Positions 17,702 to 27,098 are shown, counted from the first letter of the stretch. The stretch is 64,000 nt of DNA from DASYTH01 sp035762905 (GCF_035762905.1 NZ_DASUCC010000096.1:1-64000); one strand, 5' to 3'. Translations and numbers: made by a program. The notes: generated from the letters alone by a model not told the origin.

Positions 17702-18349
17702 CTAGTGGGCGAGTTGGCCGAGCCGGTGCGGCTCGGGCTGTGTCCTCTCGCACCAGACCCGGGCACTCGCGGTACAGGCGTAGAGCGCATCGGGGTTCCA
17801 CCCGGCCGCCGGGCCGGGTGGTGGCGCCGGGTCCAGGCCGAGGGTTCGCGCGGCGGCGTCGGCGAAGCCGATCGGAACCGGCAGGCCGAGTTCACGGCGA
17901 AGGGTGTCCCAGCGCAGCGCCAGCTCCTGGCTGGCCGCCTCGTCACCGAGATCGGCGGCGATCAGGGCGGCTTCCAGGACGCCGGTGAACGTGAGCTTGA
18001 ACTGGGAACGGCCGGTGGCTGCCGTGAAACCGCCGCACAGGGTCCGCCGGGCCGCCGCCGGCCGGCCACTGCGCCGTTGTGCCTCCGCGAGCAGGATCTG
18101 CAGATACACCAGGCGCGAAGCCAGCGGCGGATACGTGGCCCGCAGCTCCGCCCACGCCTGCTCGAGGAAGCGGCATGCGGTGTCCACCTGCCCGCTGGCG
18201 AGGTAGAACAAGGCGATCACGCGACGGGGGCTGTCCTGCTCGGCGGCGTGCGCCACATCGCCGAGCAGTTCGAGGAGGCGGTCGACCAGACGCGCCGCAT
18301 CGGCAAGGTCACCGAGGCCGAGCGCCGCCTCGATCCGCACGGTCAACAT
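17702..18349 (-). pseudogene. C-terminal TPR part of a frameshifted AfsR-like regulator
   Basis: 215 codons open from ATG 18349, overlapping the end of the upstream frame by seven bases (ATGTTGA). The text is a helical repeat tail (MLTVRIEAALGLGDLADAARLVDRLLEL, LASRLVYLQILLAEAQRRSGR). Read without the upstream stop, the junction gives SLAAMLTVRIEAALGLG, the usual continuous form in this family. The piece therefore looks like the missing last fifth of the regulator at 18343-20817, separated by a frameshift. It could still be made by translational coupling through the overlap. It has no ribosome site of its own. Confidence 0.55.
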
Positions 18350-20781
18350 CGCGGCCAGTGACGAGGGGCGATGTCGACTCCCCGGCCGTCATAGTCGAGG
18401 CTCAACGCCAGTGCCTGCTCGTACCGGCCCCACGTGGCCAGCGCGATGCCGGCCGCGTTGGTCACGGTGAGCACGTCGTCGTCCTCCGCCGACCGGCGCG
18501 CCACGGCCGCGGTCGACTCGATGTCGGACAGGACCGACGGGTCGAGCAGAGCCTGTTTCGCGTTGAGGATCCCGGCCCTTCCCTCCAGGAACTCCCGGGG
18601 CCGAAGGGTTCTCAGGTCACCGATCGTCTCCTGCATGAGGCGCAGCCCGCGCAGCTCGTCCTCGGTGAACTTGACGAGCAGCGCCCGGTGGAACCGGAGC
18701 AGGGCGTGCACCTCGGACCGCTCCTCGATGCCCGGTACCGACAGGGCGCGGTCGAGCAGGCCGCGGCCCTCGGCGAGGTAGCCGGGGTGCAGCAGCCAGA
18801 ACTCGAAGATCCGGGCGACGATCTCGGCCGCGTCGAGAGCGCGGCCATTCTGGAAGCCGAATTCCAGGCATTGCCGCAGGTTCGCCGCGTCCGGCTCCAT
18901 CGCGCGCAGGCCCGCGACCCGGTGGTGGTAGCGGGGCAGCCGATCGACCCGGTTCGCCCGGGCCAGCCAGTGATCAAGGTGACGGGCCGCGGTGAGCGCG
19001 TGCTCGCCGAAGTCCGTCAGGTGCCTTGCCGCGAAGTTCCTGATCACTTCGAGCAGGCGGTACCGCCGCGAACCGTCCTGGTCAAACGGTTGCACCAGCG
19101 AGCGGTCGACCAGGGCGGCGAGGGTCGCCGCCGTCCGGTCGCCATCCAGTGGTGCGAACCCGCAGACCACCTCGGAGTCCGGTGCTCCGAACCCGTCCAC
19201 GAACACCGACAGGCGCGCGAAGAGCCGGCGCTGCGGTTCGGTCAACAGCTGGAACGACCAGTCGAGCGTCGCGTCCAACGTGCGGTGGCGCGAGTCATTT
19301 CTCGCGCTGGTACGGAAGAGCAGGGTCATGTTGTGGCCCAGCCGGTAGACCAGATCATCGAAGGCGAAGGTCCTGGCCCGCGCGGCCACCAGTTCCAGCG
19401 CCAGCGGCAGTCCGTCGAGCCGGCGGCAGATCTCCGCGATGTACTGGAGGTCCCGGTCGGTGACGGTGACCGACGGGGCCGAGTTCCGGACCCGTTCGAC
19501 GAACATCGCCACGGCAGGGTTGGACAGGTCCGCGGCCCGGTCCCGTGCCGGTACGGCCAGCGGCTCGAGGGTGAACATGGCCTCGCCCGACACGCTCAAC
19601 GGCTGCCGGGACGTGGTCAGGATGACGAGATCCGGGCAGTTGCCGAGAAGTCGCAGCACGAGCTCGCCGACCTCGGCCGCGAGGTGCTCGCAGTTGTCGA
19701 GTACCAGCAGGCTCGGGCCGCCGCCCAGGATTCGTTCGACCGTGACGAACGGGTCCCGGCCGTCGTCCGCCCCACCGAGCAGCGCGCGCAGCGTGTGCAC
19801 GGCCTGCCGCACCGACGGGGCCGTCGCGAGCGGCACGGCGACGCCGGACATGCGGCGTCGCCGCGCCACGGTATGGGCGACGTCCAGCGCGATCGCGGTC
19901 TTGCCGCAGCCGCCCACGCCCGTCACGGTGACCAGCCTGTTCCGCTCCAGAAGGCGGATCAGCCCGGCGCGCTCGTCCTCGCGCCCGATCAGGCGGGTGA
20001 GGTGTGGTCGCAGTCCGCGCCACAGCGGTTCGTCGCGCTGTCGGTGTGCGGGCGGCCGCGGAACAGCCGAGGTCGCCCGCAGGATCTCCTGATGAACGGT
20101 GCGGAGCCCGGATCCGGGTTCGGCGCCCAGTTCGCGCACGATCCGGCGGCGAGTCGCGGCGTAGCACTCCAGGGCTTCGGCGCTGCGCCCGACCGCGTGC
20201 AGCGCGCGCATGAGTTGCCCGACGAGCGACTCGGCGAACGGATATTCGGACACCAGCATATTGAGCTGGTCGATCACCAGGCCATGCTCACCCATTTTCA
20301 GTTCCAGATCGGACCATTCCACGGCAGCATTGATGCGGTACTGCTCGAGCTGATGCCGGGCGCCGTCCGCCCATTCCCCGACGATTCCGTCCAACGGTCT
20401 GCCCCGCCATTGGTGAAGCGCCTCCCGCAGCAGCGATCGCCGCTGCTGGTCGGCCGCCTGGCGGTCGCGTGCCTGCTCAACCAGGTGCCGGAACCGTTGG
20501 CAATCGATCGTGGTGGCCGGGACGTCGAGAACATATCCGCCGGTGATGCGCCGGAGTGGAACCCCGCGGTCGACGCCCGGCAGCTGACGCCGCAGTACCG
20601 CGCGCAGCCGGGCCATGTAACTGTAGAGCGTGTTTCTGGCCTGGTCGGGAGGTGCCGCACCCCAGACGCGGTCGACGAGCGTTTCCACCGATACGGGTTG
20701 GCCGACGGACAGCATGAGCACCGCCAAAACGCTCCGCTGTTTCACCGGGCCGAGGTCCACCCGCTCGCCACTGACCCACAA
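18343..20781 (-). CDS. AfsR/SARP-family regulator, probably decayed (no standard start, C terminus frameshifted)
   Basis: 812 aa from TTG 20781. The conserved first strand of the winged helix (EFRALGPVEL) lies upstream in the same frame, but between the stop at 20848 and 20781 there is no ATG, GTG or TTG. The best-placed codon is ATC 20817, eight bases after AGGGGGG. Domains: winged helix, activation domain, NB-ARC with GVGGCGKT (about 300 from ATC 20817), Walker B LLVLDNCEHLA, TTSRQPL and GLPLALELVAAR, then helical repeats. The frame ends at 18343 where the family normally continues; the missing tail is in the next frame. Either this is a dying gene, or it uses a rare start and two chains. 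Confidence 0.6.
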   Translation of the reverse strand: MWVSGERVDLGPVKQRSVLAVLMLSVGQPVSVETLVDRVWGAAPPDQARNTLYSYMARLRAVLRRQLPGVDRGVPLRRITGGYVLDVPATTIDCQRFRHLVEQARDRQAADQQRRSLLREALHQWRGRPLDGIVGEWADGARHQLEQYRINAAVEWSDLELKMGEHGLVIDQLNMLVSEYPFAESLVGQLMRALHAVGRSAEALECYAATRRRIVRELGAEPGSGLRTVHQEILRATSAVPRPPAHRQRDEPLWRGLRPHLTRLIGREDERAGLIRLLERNRLVTVTGVGGCGKTAIALDVAHTVARRRRMSGVAVPLATAPSVRQAVHTLRALLGGADDGRDPFVTVERILGGGPSLLVLDNCEHLAAEVGELVLRLLGNCPDLVILTTSRQPLSVSGEAMFTLEPLAVPARDRAADLSNPAVAMFVERVRNSAPSVTVTDRDLQYIAEICRRLDGLPLALELVAARARTFAFDDLVYRLGHNMTLLFRTSARNDSRHRTLDATLDWSFQLLTEPQRRLFARLSVFVDGFGAPDSEVVCGFAPLDGDRTAATLAALVDRSLVQPFDQDGSRRYRLLEVIRNFAARHLTDFGEHALTAARHLDHWLARANRVDRLPRYHHRVAGLRAMEPDAANLRQCLEFGFQNGRALDAAEIVARIFEFWLLHPGYLAEGRGLLDRALSVPGIEERSEVHALLRFHRALLVKFTEDELRGLRLMQETIGDLRTLRPREFLEGRAGILNAKQALLDPSVLSDIESTAAVARRSAEDDDVLTVTNAAGIALATWGRYEQALALSLDYDGRGVDIAPRHWPRC

Positions 20782-20880
20782 CTCAACAGGCCCCAGAGCC
20801 CGGAATTCGGCGGTGATCGTCTGATCCCCCCTGTGCCGCCCGATCCGTCACCGTGAGTAAACCACAGAGGTGAGGACGGC

Positions 20881-20911
20881 CTCAAGGTGAGATTCAAGAT
20901 TCTTTCAAGGT
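20881..20911 (-). promoter_or_regulatory. Three TCAAG direct repeats with 11-12 bp period (candidate SARP operator)
   Basis: CTCAAG at 20881, TTCAAG at 20893 and TTCAAG at 20904 (plus-strand reading), spaced 12 and 11 bp. They lie about 65-95 bp upstream of the putative start of the minus-strand regulator and are the only such repeats in this 165-bp gap. Heptamer repeats of this kind are what SARP proteins bind. Autoregulation is inference. Confidence 0.4.
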
Positions 20912-21013
20912 TAGTCCATTAACGGCAAGTGACCATTTGAATACGGCCGGTCCGACCGGGATGAACTGGATGCCCGCCAATTGGTTCAAATGTTTTCGAT
21001 GAGGTCTTCGCCC

Positions 21014-22189
21014 TCACCGAGGGTCGCAGGCCTCGTGCAGGCAGCGCAGCGGATCGGCCGCGTGGTAGGGATGTTCGGAGCGTTCGATAGCGGTGAGGAA
21101 GCCGTGGTAGATGATCGCGCCGCGCAGTGCGTCCAGTGGTCGCATCAGTTCGAGAGCTTCTTCGGGCCGGCTTGCCGGCAGCTCCGATCGCCAGTGTGCG
21201 CACCAGTGGTCGAGCAGCACCTGCCGGTACTCGGGTGGCGCTCGGTTGGCCAGGGTGAGCACGTCGGCGGCGGGGTGGCCGATGGTGCTGTCACCCCAGT
21301 CCAGGATCGCCCGGGTGCCACCGTCGGAGCGCACGTTGCCGCGGTGGAAGTCGCCGTGCACCAACGTGTTCGGTATTCCACATGCGGCAAGGGCGGCGAA
21401 CCGGGTGGGCATCCGGTCGACCAACCGGGCCAGTGACGCCCGCAGATCCGGCCTCAGCTCGGGTGTCCAGTGCTCGACGACCGTCCGTGCGGCGTGGGTG
21501 AACGGTTCGGCGCGGCGGTCCGGTACGCCCATCGCGAGCAGTTCGGTGAGGTGGCCGGCCGCCGCGACCTGTACCGGGAGCAGGTCGTCGAGCATGGCCA
21601 CGGTCTCGTCGAGTCCGGCGTCGTACCGATCGGTCCCGGGGACGTCCTCGAGCAGCATCCGCGCGCCGTCGGCACCGAGCAGCCGCGGGGCCACGCCCGG
21701 CATTCGGGTGTTCAACCACGTGAGCACGGCCGGTTCGTGGCCGAAGAACGGCGGCACCTCCTTGAGCCACGCGCCCTCGAGCCGCCAGATCGACGACAGG
21801 TTCCAGGTCCGTTGCTGATCCGCCGCGCCGATCCCACCGAGCATCCGGTGCGCCCACGCCAGACCGGCCGCCGGACCACCTGGACTCGCCCACGGCATGC
21901 GCAGCGGATCCGGTGCCGTCCAACCGGTTCCGTCCGCGACCGTGCGTGAGCAACCCGCCGGCAGCCGCCCGTCGTACTCGGCGAGGTAGGTCACCGCGCC
22001 CCCGGGCGGCCGCGACCGGTCGGCTTTCAGCAGCCGCAGAACGACCACATCGATGCCGTGGACCTGGCGGGCGCCGGCCACCACGTCCCAGACCTCCTGC
22101 CACCACGGCAACTCCACCGCATACGGCGAAAGCACTCCCCTTGGCCCGCCTCGGGAATCCACCAACGCGAGCGTGACCAACCTCCCCAC
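21014..22189 (-). CDS. Aminoglycoside phosphotransferase (APH)-family kinase
   Basis: 391 aa from GTG 22189; the start is uncertain because the best purine-rich run (GGGGAGG) overlaps it. The N-terminal half resembles a NUDIX-like accessory segment (VTLALVDSRGGPRGVL, ELPWWQEVWDVV, DVVVLRLLKADR). The C-terminal half is the APH kinase fold: LVHGDFHRGNVRSDGG with catalytic Asp and Asn, then AILDWGDSTIGHPAADVL with the metal-binding Asp. Such kinases phosphorylate small molecules including aminoglycosides, macrolides and metabolites; the substrate here cannot be read from sequence. It is transcribed alone on the minus strand between the decayed regulator and hrpB. Confidence 0.75.
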   Translation of the reverse strand: MGRLVTLALVDSRGGPRGVLSPYAVELPWWQEVWDVVAGARQVHGIDVVVLRLLKADRSRPPGGAVTYLAEYDGRLPAGCSRTVADGTGWTAPDPLRMPWASPGGPAAGLAWAHRMLGGIGAADQQRTWNLSSIWRLEGAWLKEVPPFFGHEPAVLTWLNTRMPGVAPRLLGADGARMLLEDVPGTDRYDAGLDETVAMLDDLLPVQVAAAGHLTELLAMGVPDRRAEPFTHAARTVVEHWTPELRPDLRASLARLVDRMPTRFAALAACGIPNTLVHGDFHRGNVRSDGGTRAILDWGDSTIGHPAADVLTLANRAPPEYRQVLLDHWCAHWRSELPASRPEEALELMRPLDALRGAIIYHGFLTAIERSEHPYHAADPLRCLHEACDPR

Positions 22190-22515
22190 AAGGCAACGAC
22201 CCTACGCGGCCCACACCGCCCGGGCATCCGGATATCCGGTAATCTACGAGCCGTATGGTGAGGGCGGCCCGTTTCCGATTGACTTTCTTCGGGACCTGCC
22301 GGGGCTGCGAGGTATTCAGCTGGCTGCTGAGGCGGTCCTCGACCCGACGATCGTACACCTGGCCGGTTTGCAGGCCGTCATTCTGGAGACCCGGCCGAAG
22401 GGTCGCCTCGAATTCGGCCAACTCCCTGATTCGGCGTGTCGCCCTCGACTCGGAAACCGTGGTCGTGTTCGCCGAACGCGCTGCGAGCAGGCCGCGTCGC
22501 GGAGGTTTCCGGTGG
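22190..22515. other. Gene-free stretch
   Basis: About 325 bp between the APH-like gene and hrpB. Short frames exist on both strands, but none has a ribosome site, recognisable motif or clear third-position bias. I see no terminator or repeat in it. Confidence 0.5.
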
Positions 22516-24927
22516 TCACTGCTTATTCGCCGGGGTGGTTGGGTCGATGGGCCAGGGGTGTTTGGGGTAGCGGCCGCGTAGTTCGGTGCGTACCTGTGGG
22601 TATCCGTTTTGCCAGAAGGATTCGAGGTCGCTGGTGACGGCGACGGGTCGGCCGGCGGGGGAGAGCAGGTGCAGCAGGAGGGGAACCTGGCCGTCGGCGA
22701 TGGTGGGGGTGTTGGTCCAGCCGAAGGCTTCCTGCACCTTGATCGGCAGGATGGGTGGGTTGGTCGAGTAGTCGATGCGGAGGTGTGCGCCGGAGGGCAC
22801 GGTGAGCCGGTCGGGGGCCAGTTCGTCGAGTCGGGTGGCGGCCGGCCAGGGCCGCAGCCGGGAGATCGCGTCGTGGGTGGCGATGCGTTGCAGGTCGGCG
22901 CGGCGGCGTGCGGTGGCCAGGTCGGGTCCGAGCCAGGTGTCCAGGGTTTCCAGCAGGGTCTGGTCGTCGACCGGTGGCCATGGTGGGCCGAGGGTTCGGT
23001 GCAGGAACGCCAGCCGTTGCCGCAGACGGGTCGCGCTGGTGGTCCAACGCAGCAGGCCCAGGCCTTCCCGGCGGAGTCCGGCGAGGAGCGCGCGGTGCAG
23101 GTCGGCGCGGTCGGGTTGGGTCAGTTGTCGTTCGTGCAGCACGATGGCGCCGAGTCGGTCGACCCTGCGGGCGAGGATGTCGCCGTCGGCCCACAGCACT
23201 TCGTCGGCGGTGGAGAGCAGGGCGGGGGCGGCCCGCTGCGCCAGTTGCCGGTCGGCCCGGGCGGCCAGCCGGATTTTGCCGTGGACGCGGGCGGGATCGC
23301 GGTCGACGCTGGCCACCGCGAGCCACTCGGCGTCGGTGCTGGCGTCGGTTTCGGCCGCGGTGCCGCCGGCCATCAGGTACACGCGTGATCCGGTGGCGCG
23401 CCGCCGGGCGAGGCGTTCCGGGTGGGCCAACGCCACGACCAGGGCCGGGTCGGGCCGTTCGGTGCCGGGTCGGTCGGCGACCAGTGCGGAGAGTCTGCGC
23501 ACCTCGCGTCGCCAGCGGCGGGCGGCGTCGCTGTGGTCGTCGGCCCGCAACCGTCGCACCGCGGCCTCGAGATCGGTGCCGGTGGCCAGGGTGTCGTCGT
23601 CGAGCAGGGCCACCACTTCGGCCGCGGGCCGGGCGCCGATCGCGTCCGCGCCGTCGAGCAGGGCTCTGGCCAGCCGCGGGTGCAGGCCGACCCCGGCGAT
23701 GCGCCGGCCGCGTTCGGTGATCTTGCCGGCGGGGTCCAGGGCGCCAAGCGCGGTGAGCACCTCCCGGCCGGCGGCCAGTGGGCCGGCAGGTGGCGGGTCC
23801 CACCAGGCCAGGCTCGCGCCGTCGGGTGTGCCCCAGCAGGCCAGTTCCAGTGCGAGCCTGGTCAGGTCGGTGGTCCTGATCTCCGGTTCCGGATACCGGG
23901 GCAGGGTGGCGTGCTCGTGCTCGGGCCAGCACCGGTAGACCCGGCCCGGTGCCTGCCGGCCGGCGCGCCCGGCGCGCTGCTCGGCGACGGCCGCCGACAC
24001 CCTGGTGGTGATCAGCCCGGTCAGGCCCCGGCGGTGGTCCATCCGGGCCACCCGGGCGAGGCCGGCGTCCACGACCGCGCGGACCCCCGGGACGGTCAGG
24101 CTGGACTCGGCGACCGCGGTGGCCAGCACCACCCGAGGCCCGGCGCCCGGCCGCAGTGCCGCGTCCTGCCGCGCGGCCGGCAGCCGTCCGTGCAGCGGCA
24201 GCACGGTCAGGCCGCCGAGTAGCGCCGTGACCCGGTGGATCTCCGCGACACCGGGCAGGAAGACCAGCACATCACCGTCCGTTTCGGACAGTGCTCTGTG
24301 GACGGTGCGGGCCACGCAGCCCTCGATGCGTTCGGTTCGGGCCGGCGGTGTGTAGGTCACCTCGACCGGGTAGGCCCGCACGTCGGCGCGCAACACCGGG
24401 GTGGCTTCGCCGAGCAACGCGGCGAGCCGGTCGGTGGCCACGGTCGCCGATGTGGCCAGCAGGCGCAGGTCCGGGCGCAGTCCCGCACGCACGTCCAGCA
24501 GCAGGGTCAGCAACAGGTCGGCGTCCAGATGCCGTTCGTGGCACTCGTCGAGCAGCACCGCGTCCGTGCCGGACAGTTCCGGATCGGATTGCAACCGGCG
24601 GACCAACAGCCCGGAGGTGACCACCTCGATCCGGGTGGCCTTGGAGACCCGCCGATCGCCGCGCACCGCGTAGCCCACGGTGGCACCCACCGGCTCGCCC
24701 AGCAGTTCGGCCATCCGGGCCGCGGCGGCCCTGGCGGCCAGCCGGCGTGGCTCGGCGACCACGATCCGACCGGACATACCGGCCGCCATGGCCAGCGGAA
24801 CCACCGTCGTCTTGCCCGCGCCCGGCGCCGCGACCAACACCGCGGCACCGGGCTCGGCAAGCGCGGCCAGGACCTCACCCAACACCGCCCGCACCGGCAG
24901 CTCGGGTAGATCGACGGAAAGGTCCAC
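22516..24927 (-). CDS. hrpB: ATP-dependent helicase HrpB
   Basis: 803 aa from GTG 24927, chosen because HrpB proteins begin just before LPVRAVLGEVLAAL; the frame is open to 24969. Motifs in order: Walker A APGAGKTTV, VAEPRRLAARAAAARMA (Ia), VVTSGLLVRRL, DECHERHLD (II, the DEAH-type box), LLATSATV (III), VLVFLPGVAEI, then VLATAVAESSLTVPGVRAVVDAG and QRAGRAGRQAPG (VI). The HrpB-type C-terminal domain follows, ending with GRYPKHPWPIDP. HrpB is a DEAH/RHA-family RNA helicase with no firmly established cellular role. Length matches the family (about 800-850). It appears monocistronic. Confidence 0.93.
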   Translation of the reverse strand: MDLSVDLPELPVRAVLGEVLAALAEPGAAVLVAAPGAGKTTVVPLAMAAGMSGRIVVAEPRRLAARAAAARMAELLGEPVGATVGYAVRGDRRVSKATRIEVVTSGLLVRRLQSDPELSGTDAVLLDECHERHLDADLLLTLLLDVRAGLRPDLRLLATSATVATDRLAALLGEATPVLRADVRAYPVEVTYTPPARTERIEGCVARTVHRALSETDGDVLVFLPGVAEIHRVTALLGGLTVLPLHGRLPAARQDAALRPGAGPRVVLATAVAESSLTVPGVRAVVDAGLARVARMDHRRGLTGLITTRVSAAVAEQRAGRAGRQAPGRVYRCWPEHEHATLPRYPEPEIRTTDLTRLALELACWGTPDGASLAWWDPPPAGPLAAGREVLTALGALDPAGKITERGRRIAGVGLHPRLARALLDGADAIGARPAAEVVALLDDDTLATGTDLEAAVRRLRADDHSDAARRWRREVRRLSALVADRPGTERPDPALVVALAHPERLARRRATGSRVYLMAGGTAAETDASTDAEWLAVASVDRDPARVHGKIRLAARADRQLAQRAAPALLSTADEVLWADGDILARRVDRLGAIVLHERQLTQPDRADLHRALLAGLRREGLGLLRWTTSATRLRQRLAFLHRTLGPPWPPVDDQTLLETLDTWLGPDLATARRRADLQRIATHDAISRLRPWPAATRLDELAPDRLTVPSGAHLRIDYSTNPPILPIKVQEAFGWTNTPTIADGQVPLLLHLLSPAGRPVAVTSDLESFWQNGYPQVRTELRGRYPKHPWPIDPTTPANKQ

Positions 24928-24969
24928 GACACCAGTGTGCTGCACCGCCCCAGCCAGACAGACCGACAC

Positions 24970-25585
24970 CTACCGTGCCGGCCAAGTGGGGCGATTAGGA
25001 AATCGTGGGCACGTGGCCGGTTTCGGCCACACCGCATTATCGAACCGCACCGTCGCCCGCGATCACCTAGGAAACAACCTCACCGAAAGTGCCTGCCGAC
25101 CCACGCGACAGGGGAGCTTCAGCAGCCCTCAGCACCGCAGGTCGGAAGGGCACTTTCCGGAGCAGCGCACCGACCCGGACGAGCATTCACCGGTGGATTC
25201 ACACCTAGGTAATGCCGCCGAGCCACCACAACACCTACGCCATCAGGAATGGTTGGATGGCCCTGCGCGTGGGCAGCTATTATCAATTATCTGATCACCC
25301 GATCGGCGTAACATGATGCCCATTGTTGGTCGGTCAGTCACGACGGGGAACTGTCGATCATCCCCCACATGGGCCCTTGTGTCTCGCCTGAAGCATAGAT
25401 AGTGTTGGCCGCGTTCTGATGTTGCTTGACCCGATGGGGGACTTGTTCTGGGGCCTTGTTAATCCATTGAGATGTCCATTGTTGACAGTGTCTCACTGCT
25501 GTTCAGTCCCAGATTCAGCCTTGCCGGTACGCCGCGCGCCGCGAATCCGCGGCCACCAAGTACGGAGGTAGAAGGGAGGATAGCC
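24970..25585. other. Long non-coding region upstream of the small-peptide operon
   Basis: About 615 bp, lower in G+C than its surroundings, without a supported gene. Near its right end are two TCCATTG direct repeats (25463 and 25475, 12 bp apart) followed by a -35-like TTGACA (25482-25487). No well-spaced -10 box was found. This is the likely promoter and regulatory region for the operon starting at 25586. Confidence 0.4.
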
Positions 25586-25645
25586 ATGACCAACGAGGAG
25601 TTCATCGAGTCCCGCTCGGCGGGTGAGGCCGCCACCAAGTGGTGA
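25586..25645 (+). CDS. 19-residue peptide, candidate precursor of a modified peptide
   Basis: The reading frame MTNEEFIESRSAGEAATKW is preceded by GGGAGGA seven bases before the ATG, one of the best ribosome sites in the window. It ends in TGA after a Trp codon. The composition is acidic and helical at the front with a Lys-Trp end, the look of a leader with a very short core. It is followed by a strong stem-loop and then by three genes that could modify and export a peptide. I know of no family that matches. Alternatives are a leader peptide for attenuation or a chance frame; the ribosome site and gene order argue against chance. Confidence 0.5.
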   Translation: MTNEEFIESRSAGEAATKW

Positions 25646-25674
25646 TGGTCCAGAGGTAGGTAACGCAAGACAGG

Positions 25675-25703
25675 GCCGGGTGGCGGTCGGATCGCCACCC
25701 GGC
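25675..25703 (+). promoter_or_regulatory. 11-bp stem-loop between peptide gene and downstream gene
   Basis: GCCGGGTGGCG (25675-25685) pairs perfectly with CGCCACCCGGC (25693-25703) around a 7-base loop. No T-run follows, so it is better read as a partial terminator or mRNA stabiliser than a full stop. Such hairpins often follow precursor-peptide genes and raise the peptide-to-enzyme ratio. Confidence 0.55.
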
Positions 25704-25733
25704 GCCCTTGCCGGCGATTATACGGGAGTTCAT

Positions 25734-27098
25734 GTGTTCGATGACCTGCTGGAACCGTCGGCCCTGGCGGTTCTTGACGACCGGGGGTACGTGGATCGGT
25801 TGCGTGCCCTTGAGAAGGCTTTCGGCCAGCGCACCGAGTCGGACGAGCTGGTCGAGGAACTGTGCGAGCTGGCGGTCGGGCACGCGGACTGGAACGTGCG
25901 GCGGATCGCGGTGCAGACGCTCGCCGACCGGTTCACCGGGTCCGCGGCGGCGCGGGCGGCGATCTGTTCGGCGACGCACGACGACGTGGACTGGGTGGCG
26001 TTCACCGCCATTCGCGCGGCCGGGGAGCACCGGCTGCCGGAGGCGGTCGAACATATGATCAGAATTTCCGGCTGGCCGAGCAACTTCAGCAAACCGGGCT
26101 ACTCCCGGAAACCGGTTGGCTGCGGCGCGGCATTCGCAAAACGGGCATTGTGGAACTATTTCGGCTCCCGTGACCCGGACGAGCTCAGGAAACTGGAGGA
26201 TCGGCATTTCGCGGACAAGCACGCCGCGGTCGCGGCTGCTCGCCGGCCCCGTGATCTGCGGGACGCCGTCCTGGTGCCGGCCGGCCCGTTCATCGCCGGC
26301 GCCAACGTCCATGAGGTCGGACCATTTCAAATGGACAGTTCGGACAACCCGCTGCGGGTCGTCGAGCTGCCCGCGTTCCACATCGACCGGACCACGGTGA
26401 CCAATGCCCGGTACGCCGAGTTCCTCGCCGACGCCATGGGGAGCACCGAGTTCGCGCATCCGGACGAGCCGCCGGGCAAGGACTACACCCCGACGCACTG
26501 GCGGGATCCCCGGTTCAACGACCCGTCGTTCCCGGTCGTCGGCGTCGACTGGTACGACGCGTGGGCCTTCGCCCGGTGGGCCGGCGGGCGGCTGCCGTCC
26601 GAGGACGAGTGGGAAAAGGCGGCCCGCGGGACGGACGGCCGGACCTATCCGTGGGGCAACGAGTGGGACCGGGACAAGGCGCAGTCGGTGCTGTCCGCCT
26701 ACGACCGCGAGGAGTTGCGCGACCTGAGCGAGCTCGAGGAGTTGCTGGTGCGCACCACGCTGGAGTGGCCACGGAATCCCGTCCTGGCCGCGGACGCGTT
26801 GCCGGCCGGGGCCAGCCCGTACGGTGCGCGGAACATGGCCGGCAACGTCTGGGAGCTCACGCGCAGCAACTTCTTCACTCGCAAGGACATGGCCCCGTTC
26901 TTCAAGGGCAGGCGCGGCCCGGAGTTCATGAACCGGCCGGAGGCGTTCCACGTGCTGCGCGGCGGTACCTGGACCTCGCCGCCGGTGTGCCTCACGACGT
27001 TCTATCGCGGCAAGGACCTGTTGACCGACCGGCACAACGAGGTCGGCTTCCGGTGCGTCTACGAGGCGACCGCGGAGGAGGTGCCGGCGCATGCCTGA
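25734..27098 (+). CDS. HEAT-repeat plus formylglycine-generating-enzyme-like (SUMF1/EgtB/PvdO) protein
   Basis: 454 aa from GTG 25734, with GGGAG five bases upstream; the frame is open from 25623 but the upstream part overlaps the peptide gene and hairpin. Residues about 20-170 are HEAT-like helices (WNVRRIAVQTLADRF, VDWVAFTAIRAAGEHRLPEAVEHM). Residues about 180-450 are an FGE-sulfatase domain: LVPAGPFIAGAN, HIDRTTVTNARYAEFL, WYDAWAFARWAGGRLPSEDEWEKAAR, YPWGNEW, NMAGNVWELTRS, LRGGTWTSPP and NEVGFRCVY. Members oxidise Cys, form C-S bonds or modify peptides. The two neighbouring copper-binding Cys of true FGE are not both present (only PPVCLTT), so a different reaction is likely. The stop overlaps the next gene by eight bases. 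Confidence 0.75.
   Translation: MFDDLLEPSALAVLDDRGYVDRLRALEKAFGQRTESDELVEELCELAVGHADWNVRRIAVQTLADRFTGSAAARAAICSATHDDVDWVAFTAIRAAGEHRLPEAVEHMIRISGWPSNFSKPGYSRKPVGCGAAFAKRALWNYFGSRDPDELRKLEDRHFADKHAAVAAARRPRDLRDAVLVPAGPFIAGANVHEVGPFQMDSSDNPLRVVELPAFHIDRTTVTNARYAEFLADAMGSTEFAHPDEPPGKDYTPTHWRDPRFNDPSFPVVGVDWYDAWAFARWAGGRLPSEDEWEKAARGTDGRTYPWGNEWDRDKAQSVLSAYDREELRDLSELEELLVRTTLEWPRNPVLAADALPAGASPYGARNMAGNVWELTRSNFFTRKDMAPFFKGRRGPEFMNRPEAFHVLRGGTWTSPPVCLTTFYRGKDLLTDRHNEVGFRCVYEATAEEVPAHA

Noticed and set aside
18079..20856. 925-codon open frame on the plus strand
   Set aside because: Antisense of the AfsR-like regulator at 18343-20817; no domain, no ribosome site.
25482..25510. Promoter built on TTGACA upstream of the small-peptide gene
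   Set aside because: The -35 match is good but no -10 hexamer lies at 16-18 bp, so no promoter is claimed.
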